Positions 42,246-52,247 of a DNA stretch of 64,000 nucleotides are shown in pieces; within the stretch, counting starts at the first letter, position 1; each line of letters opens with the position of its first letter. The notes under the pieces are model-generated. The model searched no databases. It had not been told where the DNA came from and saw nothing but the letters and a program-made list of their open reading frames with translations. Made by a program: the position numbers and the translations under genes. Source of the stretch: Branchipolynoe longqiensis (taxonomy: Eukaryota; Annelida; Polychaeta; Phyllodocida; Polynoidae); the NCBI GenBank assembly GCA_030323885.1, contig CM059198.1:9818086-9882085 (forward strand). Direction: 5' to 3'.

Positions 42246-42275
42246 CCCCCCCCCCCCCCCCCCCCCCCCCCCCCC
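42246..42275. repeat. 30-base C homopolymer
   Basis: An unbroken C run. Its length in the genome may differ because homopolymers of this size are error-prone in sequencing. Confidence 0.85.
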
Positions 42276-42697
42276 ACACTGTTACCAAGCAGCAGAACGC
42301 CGCGCGGCAATGACTGCGGCAGATAATGTTCTTCTCAGATTACCCAGCCCACAAAAGTAGATCCACCTCTGCCAAATTACTCCGCCACACACACGGGAAC
42401 GCCGCCCCGCCGCCCCGCCGCCCCGCCGCGCCGCACCGGAAGCGTGATTGTTCCGCCGGAAGTGAGCCTGACCCCCCAAGCACCGCATTGCTCATGCGCA
42501 GAATGATAATTGCAAATCATTGCAGCAGACTTTTTCGTTCATGTGTGAGAGTAGAGGGGAAAATGAATCGCAGCACTAAATCGTATTACTTCTGGCCTAA
42601 GTGTTACTTTAAGCATTCACGTAGGTGAGTAGATCTATACTTTTTAGATTAAAATGTTTGCCTATTTTTCTTCTCCATTTCTTCAAGCTATGTCGTG
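42276..42697. other. low-copy DNA with GCCGCCCC run
   Basis: Short CCGCCCCGCCGCCCCGCCG run at 42398-42430. The open frame at 42326-42628 (100 codons) is unrecognised. No gene supported. Confidence 0.4.
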
Positions 42698-42795
42698 ATG
42701 AAAATGTAAAATATTGTGCCTAGAGCGGAAATCGAACCCATATATATCTCTTGCATTCCAGGGCAGTGTGCTAACCATTGCACTTATGAAAATGG
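42698..42795 (-). mobile_element. SINE-C head fragment
   Basis: On the minus strand: AGTGCAATGGTTAGCACACT, GCCCTGGAATGCAAGAG, TGGGTTCGATTTCCGCTCTA, GGCACAATATTTTACATTTT. Confidence 0.85.
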
Positions 42796-42827
42796 TATGC
42801 TTGACGCTACCTAGCCCGGTGTAGGAC

Positions 42828-42990
42828 GTTCAAAACACTACCCCATTCAAAACACTATGGTAGTGTATTGAACCTCAGTTCAAAACACTACGGTAGTGCT
42901 TTGAACTTCAGTTCAAAACAATACTGTTAAGTTCAGAACACTACCCTTACATACGTTCAAAACACTACCCAAGTTCAAAACACTATCAGC
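42828..42990. repeat. cluster of GTTCAAAACACTAC words on both strands
   Basis: GTTCAAAACACTAC or close variants occur about seven times on the plus strand, interleaved with the complement (GTAGTGTATTGAAC, GTAGTGCTTTGAAC). The result is a set of small hairpins. It resembles the interior of the word-repetitive TIR elements, but clear termini are not visible. Confidence 0.75.
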
Positions 42991-43115
42991 ACATCCAGTG
43001 TATACCAATATGGAAATATTGGTATATGCTGACCGTGCTGCGGCGTTTGAAGCGCGTATTAATAGTATACATACACTGATAGTGCTGCGGGGTTTAACAA
43101 TGTTACTGTTATGGC

Positions 43116-43163
43116 ACTGTGGCCTAATTGGTAGAGCATTGGCCCCGCATGCGGAAGGTTTAT
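43116..43163 (+). mobile_element. tRNA-like SINE head fragment
   Basis: CACTGTGGCCTAATTGGTAG, AGCATTGGCCCCGCATGCGG resembles the A-box half of the SINE-A head. It is too short and lacks a B box, so it is not a tRNA gene. Confidence 0.55.
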
Positions 43164-43164
43164 T

Positions 43165-43370
43165 TGTTTGTCACAGTACGCACTCATGGCAACTCTATAG
43201 TGCTGCCCCACTGGGACACCAGGCCACCCAGTCACATTATGCTGACACTGAGCCAACCAGTCCATAACCTATCCCAATAATGCCGAGTGCCAGGCTAGGA
43301 AGTGACAAGTATCAAGTTTTAAATCATTGGTTTGACTCGACCAGTATTCGAACCCACAAACTCATATATC
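43165..43370 (-). mobile_element. SINE-A with deletions
   Basis: GTTTGTCACAGTACGCACTC, CACTGAGCCAACCAGTCCAT, GTGCCAGGCTAGGAAGTGAC, ATTGGTTTGACTCGACCAGT. Confidence 0.87.
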
Positions 43371-43470
43371 AGATATCAGGTCATGGTGCTGGTGGCCTGA
43401 TTTCCCAGTGGGACAGCACTATAAAGTCGCCATGAGTGTGCACTGTCACAAGTCGGTAGCCGTCTTGACC
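43371..43470 (+). mobile_element. SINE-A 3' fragment
   Basis: GATATCAGGTCATGGTGCTG, CATGAGTGTGCACTGTCACA. It is placed head-on to the minus copy at 43165. Confidence 0.85.
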
Positions 43471-43580
43471 CACCCTACTGCATACTTCCCCACCCGACTG
43501 CATACTTCCCCACCCTACTGCATACTTCCCCACCCTACTGCATACTTCCCCACCCGACTGAATACTTCCCCACCCTACTG
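43471..43580. repeat. 20-bp repeat (CACCCTACTGCATACTTCCC)
   Basis: Starts at 43471, 43491, 43511, 43531, 43551 and 43571, exactly 20 bp apart, with CACCCGACTG variants. Confidence 0.96.
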
Positions 43581-43850
43581 CAGGAGGAGGGAGGGTGGGA
43601 GGAGGGTGGGGATAGTGGGGAGGGTGGGGCGGGTGGAGGGTGGGGCAGGTGGAGGGAGGGCGGGAAGAGGCTGGGGCAGGTGGATGGTGGGGCAGGTGGA
43701 GGGAGGGCGGGAGGAGGCTGGGGCAGGTGGATGGTGGGGTGGGTGGAGGGTGGGTGGGAGTAGGGTGGGGAGAGTGGGGAGGGTGGGGCGGCTGGAGGGT
43801 GGGGAGGGTGGAGGGAGGGCGGGAGGAGGGTGGTGCCCGGGAAGATGCCT
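43581..43850. repeat. polypurine GGAGGGTGGGGCAGGTGGA array
   Basis: Almost all purine on the plus strand; recurring GGTGGAGGGAGGGCGGGAGG. It directly adjoins the 20-bp array. Proline-rich frames on the minus strand are by-products. Confidence 0.92.
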
Positions 43851-43984
43851 GCCTGCACGGGGGTCTCGGGGGTGATTGGCCAGGAGTGGATAGGTGACGG
43901 CGGGAAGTTGGACGTGGCAGTGTCCGTGTAATGAGCACACAGCGGGACACTAGAGCAGAGGCAAGTAACGCATACAGACTGGTT

Positions 43985-44540
43985 ACTCACGCCCTACACA
44001 CCCCTACACACCCCTACACACCCCTACACTCCCCTACACACCCCTACATACCCCTACACACCCAAATACACCCATACACACCCCTACACACCCATACACA
44101 CCCATACACACCCACACACATCCCTACACACTCCCACACACCCCATCACACCCCTGCACACCCCAACACACCCAAACACACCCCTACACATCCCTACACA
44201 CCTATCCACACCAGTACACACCCTCACATACCCAGAGACGCGCTTTCACTTTCAGACTGGTTATTCACTCCCTGCACACCCCTACACCCCCCTACACACC
44301 CCTACGCACCCCTACACACTCCTACACACCCCTGCACACCCCTACACACAAACACACCCCTATACATCCCTGCACACCCCTACACACAAACACACCCCTA
44401 CACACCCCTACACACACAAACACACCCCTATACATCCCTACACACCCATCCACACCAGTACACACCCTCACGTACCCAGAGACAGGCTTTCACTTTCAGA
44501 CCGGTTACTCACCCCCTGCACACCTTGCCACATCCCTACA
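43985..44540. repeat. 10-bp array (CCCCTACACA)n with punctuating blocks
   Basis: CCCCTACACA tracts. Blocks of the type CGCTTTCACTTTCAGACTGG, TTATTCAC recur at 43968, 44240, 44485 and again at 45040 beyond the inserted hAT-D. Confidence 0.94.
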
Positions 44541-44543
44541 CAC

Positions 44544-44907
44544 CTAGATAAAAGATTCACCCGGTACTTGTAAGTACACGGGTGAATGACAACGTAGTGT
44601 AAATATGGGCGAAAATAGCTTTAGTATGGGACAGGAATTAGAAACTGTGATTCCAGGTTCAAATGGCTACATATATAGGCACAGAGTTGGTGAAATGGGC
44701 GAGAATGCAAAAAGACAAGATGGCTGCACTAGAATGCCGTCGACTTCAGTTTTAAATCTTATTAAACTACATATTTTATTATATTTTTCAACTCAAAGGT
44801 AGCGGGTAAATATGAAGACATCTACAAAGAATAAATGTTGCTTCTTAGATTGTGAAATTAGGCTCTCAATTCATTAACCTGCGAGTACCGGGTGAATCCT
44901 TTATCTA
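44544..44907. mobile_element. hAT-D element, copy 2, inside the 10-bp array
   Basis: Ends CTAGATAAAAGATTCACCCG and CGGGTGAATCCTTTATCTA. CTACACAC lies on both sides (44536-44543, 44908-44915), but the array itself is made of this word, so the duplication is weak evidence here. The interior (GAGAATGCAAAAAGACAAGA, GTAGCGGGTAAATATGAAGA) is close to copy 1 at 8710. Confidence 0.85.
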
Positions 44908-44939
44908 CTACACACGCAACGCCCCCCCCCCCCTCCCTA

Positions 44940-46435
44940 CACACCCCAACATATGAATCCACACCAGTACACACACCTCCACACCCTACCACACACCTCC
45001 ACGCCCCAACACACTCCAACACACCCTGACATACCGAGAGACACGCTTACAGACTGGTTACTCACCACCTCCACACCCCAACACACACCTCCACATCCCG
45101 ACACAACCCTACACACACACACATACACACCCCAACACACCCTGACACACCCCAACACACCCTGACACACCTCAACACACCTGTGCACACCCTGACCCAC
45201 ACCTCCACACCCATACACACCCCAACAGACACTTACACAAGCCAACACACCCTGCCACACATCAACACACCCCTGCACACCCTGACACACCCCATCACAC
45301 CCTGCCACACCCCAACACACCCTGCCACACCCCAACACACCCTCCACACCCCACACCCCTCCACACCCCCCACACCCCTCCACACCCTCCACACCCCTCC
45401 ACACCCCCCACACCCCTCAACACCCCTCAACACCTCTCAACACCCCTCGACACCCCTCGATACCCCGATACACCCCGATACACCCCGATACACCCCGATA
45501 CACCCCGATACACCCCTCGATACCCCGATGCACCCCTTGATACCCCGATACACCCCGATACACCCCGATACACCCCGATACACCCCGATACCCCTCGATA
45601 CCCCGATGCGCCCCTCGATACTCCGATACACCCCCGATACACCCCGATACACCCCGATACACCCCGATACACCCATCGATACCCCGATACACGCCTTGAT
45701 ACCCTGATACACCCCGATACACCCCGATACACCTCGATACACCCCGATACACCCCTCGATACCCCGATGCACCCCTCGATACCCCAATACACCCCGATAC
45801 ACCCCGATACACCCCGATACACCCCGGTACACCCCGATACACCCCGATACACCCCGATACACCCATCGATACCCCTCTACACCCCTCGATACCCCGATAC
45901 ACCCCGATACACCCCGATACACCCCTCGATACCCCGATGCACCCCTCGATACCCCGATACACCCCGATACACCCCGATACACCCCGATACACCCCGATAC
46001 ACCCCGATACCCCCCGATACCCCTCGATACCCCGATGCGCCCCTCGATACTCCGATACACCCCGATACACCCCGATACACCCCGATACACCCCGATACAC
46101 CCATCGATACCCCGATACACCCCTTGATACCCTGATACACCCCGATACACCCCGATACACCTCGATACACCCCGATACACCCCGACACCCTGATACACCC
46201 CGATACACCCCAATACACCCGATACACCCCTCGATACCCAGATACACCCCAATACACCCCTCGATACCCCGATGCACCCCTCGATACCCCGGTACACCCC
46301 GATACACCCCGATACACCCCGGTACACCCCGATACACCCGGTACACCCATCGATACCCCGATACACCCCGATGCACCTCGATACACCTCTCGACACACAT
46401 CGACACCCCTCAACACCCCTCAACACCCCTCAACA
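44940..46435. repeat. 10-bp array (CACCCCGATA)n
   Basis: It starts as CACACCCCAACA, passes into CCACACCCCT, then about 950 bp of ACACCCCGAT with 7-8-bp slippage units (CCCTCGATAC, CCCGATGC). Several-hundred-base higher-order repeats are visible: the string CCCCTCGATACCCCGATGCG is at about 45592 and 46019. Frames of more than 300 codons on the minus strand are products of the 30-bp frame cycle. Confidence 0.96.
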
Positions 46436-46969
46436 TCCCTAGCATTCCGATACATCATGATGCATCCCGCTACACCACGATACACCACAATTCACCACGA
46501 TACATCCCAATATACCACAATGCACCACGATCCACTTTGGGAAACAAGACACCCCCGATACCGATACAGCCCGACTCACCCTGACACGTTCCATAAACCC
46601 CAATGCACCATGACAACCTAGATACACCCGATACACCCTAACACCCCAGATTCACTCCGATACACCCTGATACGACCTGCCACCTACAATGAACACCTGT
46701 AAGACTATGACAACCCCGATACTTCCCGATAAACCCCAATGCACCATGACACCCTCGATACACCACGATACAATCGATACACCCTAACACCCTGGGTAAC
46801 CCGATACACGCTAAGATACCGGATACACCCTGACACCCTTCATGCACCTCTAATGCACCCTGCCATTTCCGGTACACCTCGTGACACCCTGTCATCCCTA
46901 GAACACTCCAACACACCCTGAGACACCCTGACACATCCTTACATCCTCGATATAGTCGCAGCACCCCTC
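46436..46969. repeat. decayed continuation of the 10-bp array
   Basis: GATACACC, CACCCTGACACC and CACCACGATACA words persist but with many substitutions, grading into non-repetitive DNA at about 46950. Confidence 0.75.
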
Positions 46970-47057
46970 TTTAAAATATTCCGATATACGGCATAGGGGC
47001 CAATGCAAATGTTCTATTACTGATCGGCGTACGTGACCAGGTGCATGTATGTATGTA

Positions 47058-47105
<48 letters not shown>

Positions 47106-47519
47106 GGTTGGTGGTGCCTGAGTGGGATGTAAATAAACATAATGGTGCTGGCAGGTCTGGGTGTGAGGGCACTCAGGGGCCTACCCCCTCTACTGGGATA
47201 GTGATCACCACACTCAAAGGTCAAGGTTGGTGGTGGCCATGGGGTCATACAGCTTGGTGGTGGTGGGCAGACCACTGGTAGCCATGGGGACCAGGAATGC
47301 TGGATCCCTATTGGTAGGGCCAAGAATGCTTGTTTCCCATTTGGGGAAAGGGGTGGGGTGATACTCTACAATGAACCCATGTAACCATATAAATAATAAA
47401 CCAGAGGGATTGACTCTCTCTTCTTCTTTACACTTTATACTCTTCCTTTCTCTTTGTCTGTATTGATTTCACCATAGCCTGTCTACACAACCACAGATTC
47501 GAGCCTTAGCCCTTTCACA
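46970..47519 (+). mobile_element. solo LTR, copy 2, with CCTC duplication
   Basis: Begins TTTAAAATATTCCGATATAC, ends GAGCCTTAGCCCTTTCACA. CCTC lies on both sides (46966-46969, 47520-47523). A TATATA expansion at about 47057-47100 lengthens this copy. TATA/AATAAA segment near 47385. Confidence 0.78.
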
Positions 47520-47699
47520 CCTCCATCCGAGCCTTGTATACAGAACTACACATTTCTGACACATCTGCGGCTTATCACAAGAAGTGGTATCGCGTACCGG
47601 TTGTGGGGCTAGGCCAGGATCAAACAAATCTATAAAATGACTCGTTTACAAACATGACCCGATCTGCAGGCAGCAGGTCGGGCGGCGCAGGAAGCGCCC
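47520..47699. other. no feature seen
   Basis: Spacer between the LTR and the G-rich array. Confidence 0.4.
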
Positions 47700-48085
47700 G
47701 CACCGGGTTGTGGGAGTGATGGGGGGGGGGGGGGGGTCGTGGCGGGAGTGAGGGGGGCCAAGGTGTGGGTGGGGGGAGGGAGGGGGTGTCCATAAACGGG
47801 AGTGAGGGGGCGAGGTGTGGGTGGGGCGGGGGGAGGGAGGGGGCGCCATAACGGGAGTGAGGGGGCGAGGTGTGGGTGGGGGCCGGGGGGGGGAGGGAGG
47901 GAGGGAGGGTAGCATCCATAACGGGAGTGAGGGCGCGAGGTGTGGGTGGGAGGGAGGTAGGGGGGTGCCCATAATGAGAGTGAGGGGGTGAGGTGTGGGG
48001 GGGGGAGGGAGGGAGGGGGCGTCCATAACGGGAGTGAGGGGGTCGAGGTGTGGGGAGGTCAGAAAGGAGGGAAGACGGGGGGGGG
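47700..48085. repeat. G-rich minisatellite, unit about 60-70 bp
   Basis: Recurrent CATAACGGGAGTGAGGGGGC, GAGGTGTGGGTGGG followed by G/A runs. Polypurine on the plus strand; many GGGG tracts. Confidence 0.92.
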
Positions 48086-48362
48086 GGTGCCTGGGAGGGC
48101 GGGCTGTGTGTGTGGGAAGGAGGGGTGGGTGTGTGGGAGGGAGGGTTGTGTGTGTGGGAGGGAGGGTTGGATGTGTGGGAGGGAGGGTTGGATGTGTGGG
48201 AGGGTGGCTTGGATGTGTGGGAGGGAGGGTTGGATGTGTGGGACGGAGGGTTGTGTGTGTGGGAGAGAGGGCTGGTTATGTGGGAAGGAGGGTTGTGTGT
48301 GTGGGAGGGTTGGTCATGTGTGAGGGAAGGAGGGCCGTGTGTCTGGGAGGGTGGGCCTTGGG
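48086..48362. repeat. 20-bp minisatellite (GTGTGTGGGAGGGAGGGTTG)
   Basis: About 13 units; variants GGATGTGTGGGAGGG and GTTATGTGGGAAGG. Four closely spaced G runs per unit, compatible with G-quadruplex formation. Confidence 0.94.
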
Positions 48363-48366
48363 TGTG

Positions 48367-48975
48367 GCTCGGTCATGTAGACAACTCAGACCTTAGATGA
48401 CTGGGAACCTAGTTGGCTCGGTCATGTAGACAACTGAGACCTTAGATGACTGGGACCATAGTCAGCTCGGTCATGTAGACAACTGAGACCTTAGATGACT
48501 GGGACCCTAGTCAGCTCGGTCATGTAGACAACTGAGACGTTAGACGATGGGACCCTAGTCGGCTCGGTCATGTAGACAACTGAGGCCTTAGATGCCTGGG
48601 ACCCTAGTTGGCTCGGTCATGTAGACAACTGAGACGTTAGACGATGGGACCCTAGTCGGCTCGGTCATGTAGATGACTGACACCTTAGATGACTGGGACC
48701 CTAGTTGGCTTGGTCATGTAGACAACTGAGACCTTAGACGATGGGACCCTAGTTGGCTTGGTCATGTAGACAACTGACACCTTAGATGACTGGGACCCTA
48801 GTCAGCTCGGTCATGTAGATGACTGGGACCCTAGTTTGGCACGGTCATATAGAGAACTGAGACCTTAGACGATTGGACCCTAGTTGGCTCGGTCATGTAG
48901 ACAAATGAGACGTTAGATGACTGGGACCTTAGTCAGATCATTCATGTAGACAACTGAGACCTTAGACAACTGGCA
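48367..48975. repeat. 49-bp minisatellite, about 12 units
   Basis: The unit is GCTCGGTCATGTAGACAACT, GAGACCTTAGATGACTGGGA, CCCTAGTTG, with starts at 48367, 48416, 48465 and so on. Some units are shortened around AGACGATGGGACC. Confidence 0.95.
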
Positions 48976-49574
48976 CATGTGGTCCCAATTTTGTCCAGAT
49001 TCACAGTTGTCCGCAGATCCCTCTGGTTCCGGAATCCAGTCATCTGAATGCCACTTGTCCTTGTCCAGGTTCCCTGTTGGCCGCTGGGGGGTGGAGGGGG
49101 GGGGGGGACTCTAGATGGCTTTGGTAGTCTGCGGTGGTAGAAAAGATTTAGCAGAATTGAATCCAAGTATAGATATGTCTGTAAAGTAGAAGAAATAGTA
49201 AAAAAAAAAAAAACGTAGTGTATTACTATGCTCCCCCATACGTGTCAAGGTTAACAAAAAGCCGAAAGTAGTCCCATAAAAATAATCATTTCAGTGGTGA
49301 CGGGAAGCTTCAATGACGGCACGTTGCAGACATACCATCGATAAAGTCTAGTGGACCTTCTAAAATAGTGATATTGTCGGAATTAAAAGTCGACAAACCA
49401 AATTTTGAAGAAATTTCAAACCCCCACAGAGTCCAAAAATAGCAGGAAAAACACGACCTACACAACGCACCAAACAAGCATCCGTCAGCAAGTTTCTACT
49501 TGTTAAATTAACACTGTGTGTTAATAACCATCATGGTCACCAGTTTTGTCAAGTCTAATGCTGGAATCTGTGCC
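48976..49574. other. low-copy DNA, no gene recognised
   Basis: Contains a G run near 49090 and a 14-base A run at about 49200. The open frame at 48942-49166 is unrecognised. Confidence 0.45.
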
Positions 49575-49793
49575 TGTGTAGGCAGGCTATGGTGAAATCA
49601 ATACAAACAAAGAGAAATGAAGAGTATAAAGTGTAAAGAAGAAGAGAGAGTCAAGCCCTCTGGTTTATTATTTATATGGTTACATGGGTTCATTGTAGAG
49701 TATCACCCCACCCCTTTCCCGACACCTTCCTTGACACCGATCAGTAAGAGAACATTTGCATTCCCCCCTATGCCGAATATCAGAATATTTTAG
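49575..49793 (-). mobile_element. solo LTR, copy 3, internally deleted
   Basis: On the minus strand it opens TAAAATATTCTGATATTCGG and runs to ACTGATCGGTGTC. It then jumps to GGGAAAGGGGTGGGGTGATA and continues through TATAAATAATAAACC to GCCTGCCTACACA. About 280 bp of the middle are missing and the 3' end is cut. Confidence 0.8.
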
Positions 49794-49984
49794 ATTGGGT
49801 TTCCTCTTAAAAAAATAGGAGTCAACTCGGAAAAGCCACAATCTGAACTTTCCTATAGTCAGGGTGGCTATATAACCCCACTCCCTCACTTGAAATAAAA
49901 TCTCCATGACCCACGAAATTCTGTATATATATATAAATCAAATGAATTAGATTAATGAGCAGAGGGGAACGGTGGCATTACTGA

Positions 49985-50636
49985 AGGGGCTGTCACATTA
50001 TGAGGCATCGCGCCAACGTAAGCCGATGTATTTGATTTTTGCCAGCTATGTAAGGATATGTCGTTATGCGTTACTCGTGCGTTAGGTGCTCATTGGTATA
50101 CGTCAATGTATGTCAACATTCATTGAGATACGTGTCGCGCCTCAAGGGGTCGGCAAAATTTTGTGCATGTGCAAAACTTTTGACGTACGACAACGTTTGA
50201 CGTACATTAGACGTACATTAGACAAACATTGTTCACTATGTTGCACTACATTGACCTACATTAAAGGGAGTGGGAACGTACATTCCACGTAGTGACAACG
50301 TATGGATAACATAGTCTAATGTAGTCTAGCATACGTTTAGTATTTCTCCAGCGTGTCTTGACATATGGAACGTATGAGGGGTAGTTCTGGAAATCGAATA
50401 ACGTATACAATGATCACCGGCATTCTGTGAATGTACCATGAGCGTAATTCGAGCGTTTTTCGCCCAGAAGCATGCTAGCCATATGTTGGTCATACGTAGG
50501 CCATACGATATGTATATGGTATGCATACATCCAACTTTGCCCCCTGCACTGAAAAGTTTGACGCTTCTCAACGTAAAAAAGTGATTTCACGGGTTGGCCG
50601 TGCTTTTGTGAGATGCGTCGTAATGTGACAGGGCCT
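49985..50636. mobile_element. GTCACA element T9 (word CGTATG), TGA duplication
   Basis: The left end AGGGGCTGTCACATTATGAG and the right end GTAATGTGACAGGGCCT are flanked by TGA on both sides (49982-49984, 50637-50639). It is homologous along its length to T3 in reverse orientation (for example GCCCCCTGCACTGAAAAGTT at 50540). It carries an 81-codon minus-strand frame (50326-50571) with 59 of 81 residues identical to the T3 frame. Confidence 0.83.
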
Positions 50637-50787
50637 TGAGGTTGATTAGGTTGGAGCAGTAGATTACTAGCCCCAGGCTCCACCACCCGATTACGGGCGG
50701 GTGGAGCTGAGGAGCGAGTATGGAATTCCGGGATATTATACTCTTATAATTCTTATACAGATATATAAATATATATCTATAAGAATA

Positions 50788-51130
50788 TAATCGGTGGTTT
50801 TATTTAGAAATAAAATAGAGGGAGGTGGAAGAGTGGGGACATGAGGGGAGGGGAGGGGGGAAGGGGTGGTGGCTTTTAGGGAAGAGATATAAACAGGTGG
50901 AGGAGGTGAGGGAGGAAGTGGGGGGGGTGGGGGAAAGAGGGGGTGGGAAGTGAGGAGGGGATGTGGGAGCTGAGGGAGGAATGGAGGCGATTGGGGAGAG
51001 GGGGAGGGAGATGATGGGAGTGGAGGGGAGGAGGGCGTTGGGAAGGGAGTGGGGGGGTTGTTTTATTTCGAAATACAATCGCCAGGGGGGAGACTATTTT
51101 GAGGGGGCGATCCTATTCTGTGACACCGGC
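50788..51130 (+). mobile_element. family F element with polypurine core, copy 3
   Basis: Edges GGTGGTTTTATTTAGAAATA and TTTTATTTCGAAATACAATC, GGGGGCGATCCTATTCTGTG, ACACCGGC. Core: about 250 bp of G/A-rich DNA with GGAAGAGTGGGGACATGAGG and GGGAAGAGATATAAACAGG, without the regular unit of copy 1. Confidence 0.8.
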
Positions 51131-51227
51131 TCTGACTGGTCCATTCTAGGCTGACTGGTGCTTCCGGTGTGTAAGTTGAAGCCGCGACCCGGTGTGTTTA
51201 CAAGCAGGTTTGCAGCTTCTATCCTAA

Positions 51228-52141
51228 AGGCCCTGTCACATTACGGCGTATGGCGGGAGCGTATTGAAAACCTATGTAAGTCCTGCGCGTGCCGGCCTAT
51301 CATGACCTTTGGTGACCTATCGGGTGTTTTTGAGCGTATGTGTAACCTATGAGGAGCGTACGAGGAGCGTACTAGGAGCGTATGAGAGCATACTGTGACA
51401 TTTTTTGATGGTTTTGATTGGCATATGGAACCTATGCGTAGAGTATGCGTAGCATATGCGTAGCATATGCGTAGCATATGCATAGTGTATGCATAGCGTA
51501 TGCATAGCGTATGAGTGTATGAGTAGCGTATGAGTCAAGATCGATGTCGAGACCTATGGCATACGCTTGGAATACGCTGTGCATATGCTGTGCATACGCT
51601 GTGATTACGCTAGGAGTACGCTCCCATACATAACTCGTAGGTTATGTGTACGCTACATACGCTAGAGATATGCCGGTGAGGCAAGTTGAGCGTATGCGTA
51701 ACCTACACCGGTGCACCCCTAGCATACGAGGAGCGTACACCGGCATACGAGGAGCGTACATCGGCATACGAGGAACATACACCAGTGTATGACTAGTGTA
51801 TGAGTAGCGTATGAACCATATGCTCCCATAGGTCAAGATTTTTTTAGCATGCACAACAAAATGTGGACGGATGGACGGGAGAAAGCGTATGGTGGCGTAC
51901 AATGGCATATGCCGGCATAGGCCGGCACATGATTGCCTATGCGTAGCATATGCGTAGCATATGCATAGCATATGCATAGCGTATGCGTAGTATATGCGTA
52001 GCGTATGCATAGCGTATGCATAGCGTATGCATAGCGTATGCATAGCGTATGGCGGCATATGGTGGCGTATGCCGCCGTATATGATGTAATGCGCCTACGC
52101 CGCCATACGCTCCCGCAAAAAACCATAATGTGACAGCCCCT
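51228..52141. mobile_element. GTCACA element T10 (word GCGTATGCATA)
   Basis: The left end AGGCCCTGTCACATTACGGC and the right end ATAATGTGACAGCCCCT. The flanks are TAA (left) and TTA (right), both fitting TWA but not identical. Subterminal GGCGTATGGCGGGAGCG pairs with CGCCATACGCTCCCG. Two internal arrays of TAGCGTATGCATAGCGTATG (51435-51530 and 51935-52050) carry the same near-palindromic word. Tyr/Ala/Met-rich open frames are by-products. Confidence 0.82.
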
Positions 52142-52247
52142 TTACTGAGGGATAACCAGACACGAAACTCAGAAAACCTGTATTGTGAATAACTATTGGG
52201 GGTTATAGTAGATTCATATCCATGACCTTGGCATATTGCACACCTAA

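Noticed and set aside
42246..42275. 30-base C run as an i-motif or regulatory site
   Set aside because: Plausible as structure but no context supports a function, and the run length is doubtful.
43381..43990. Proline-rich minus-strand frames (up to 189 codons)
   Set aside because: Translation of the polypurine array and adjoining SINE; three frames are open at once.
45417..46426. Two 329-codon minus-strand frames rich in Tyr-Arg-Gly-Val-Ser-Gly-Cys
   Set aside because: They are the 10-bp array read in overlapping frames; the same peptide cycle appears in several frames at once.
48367..48975. CRISPR array (repeats of regular spacing)
   Set aside because: Units are contiguous over the whole 49 bp, with no unique spacers, in eukaryotic DNA.
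51241..52126. Tyr-Ala-Met-His-Thr-Leu repeated frames
   Set aside because: GCGTATGCATA words of element T10, open on the minus strand by chance of the word.
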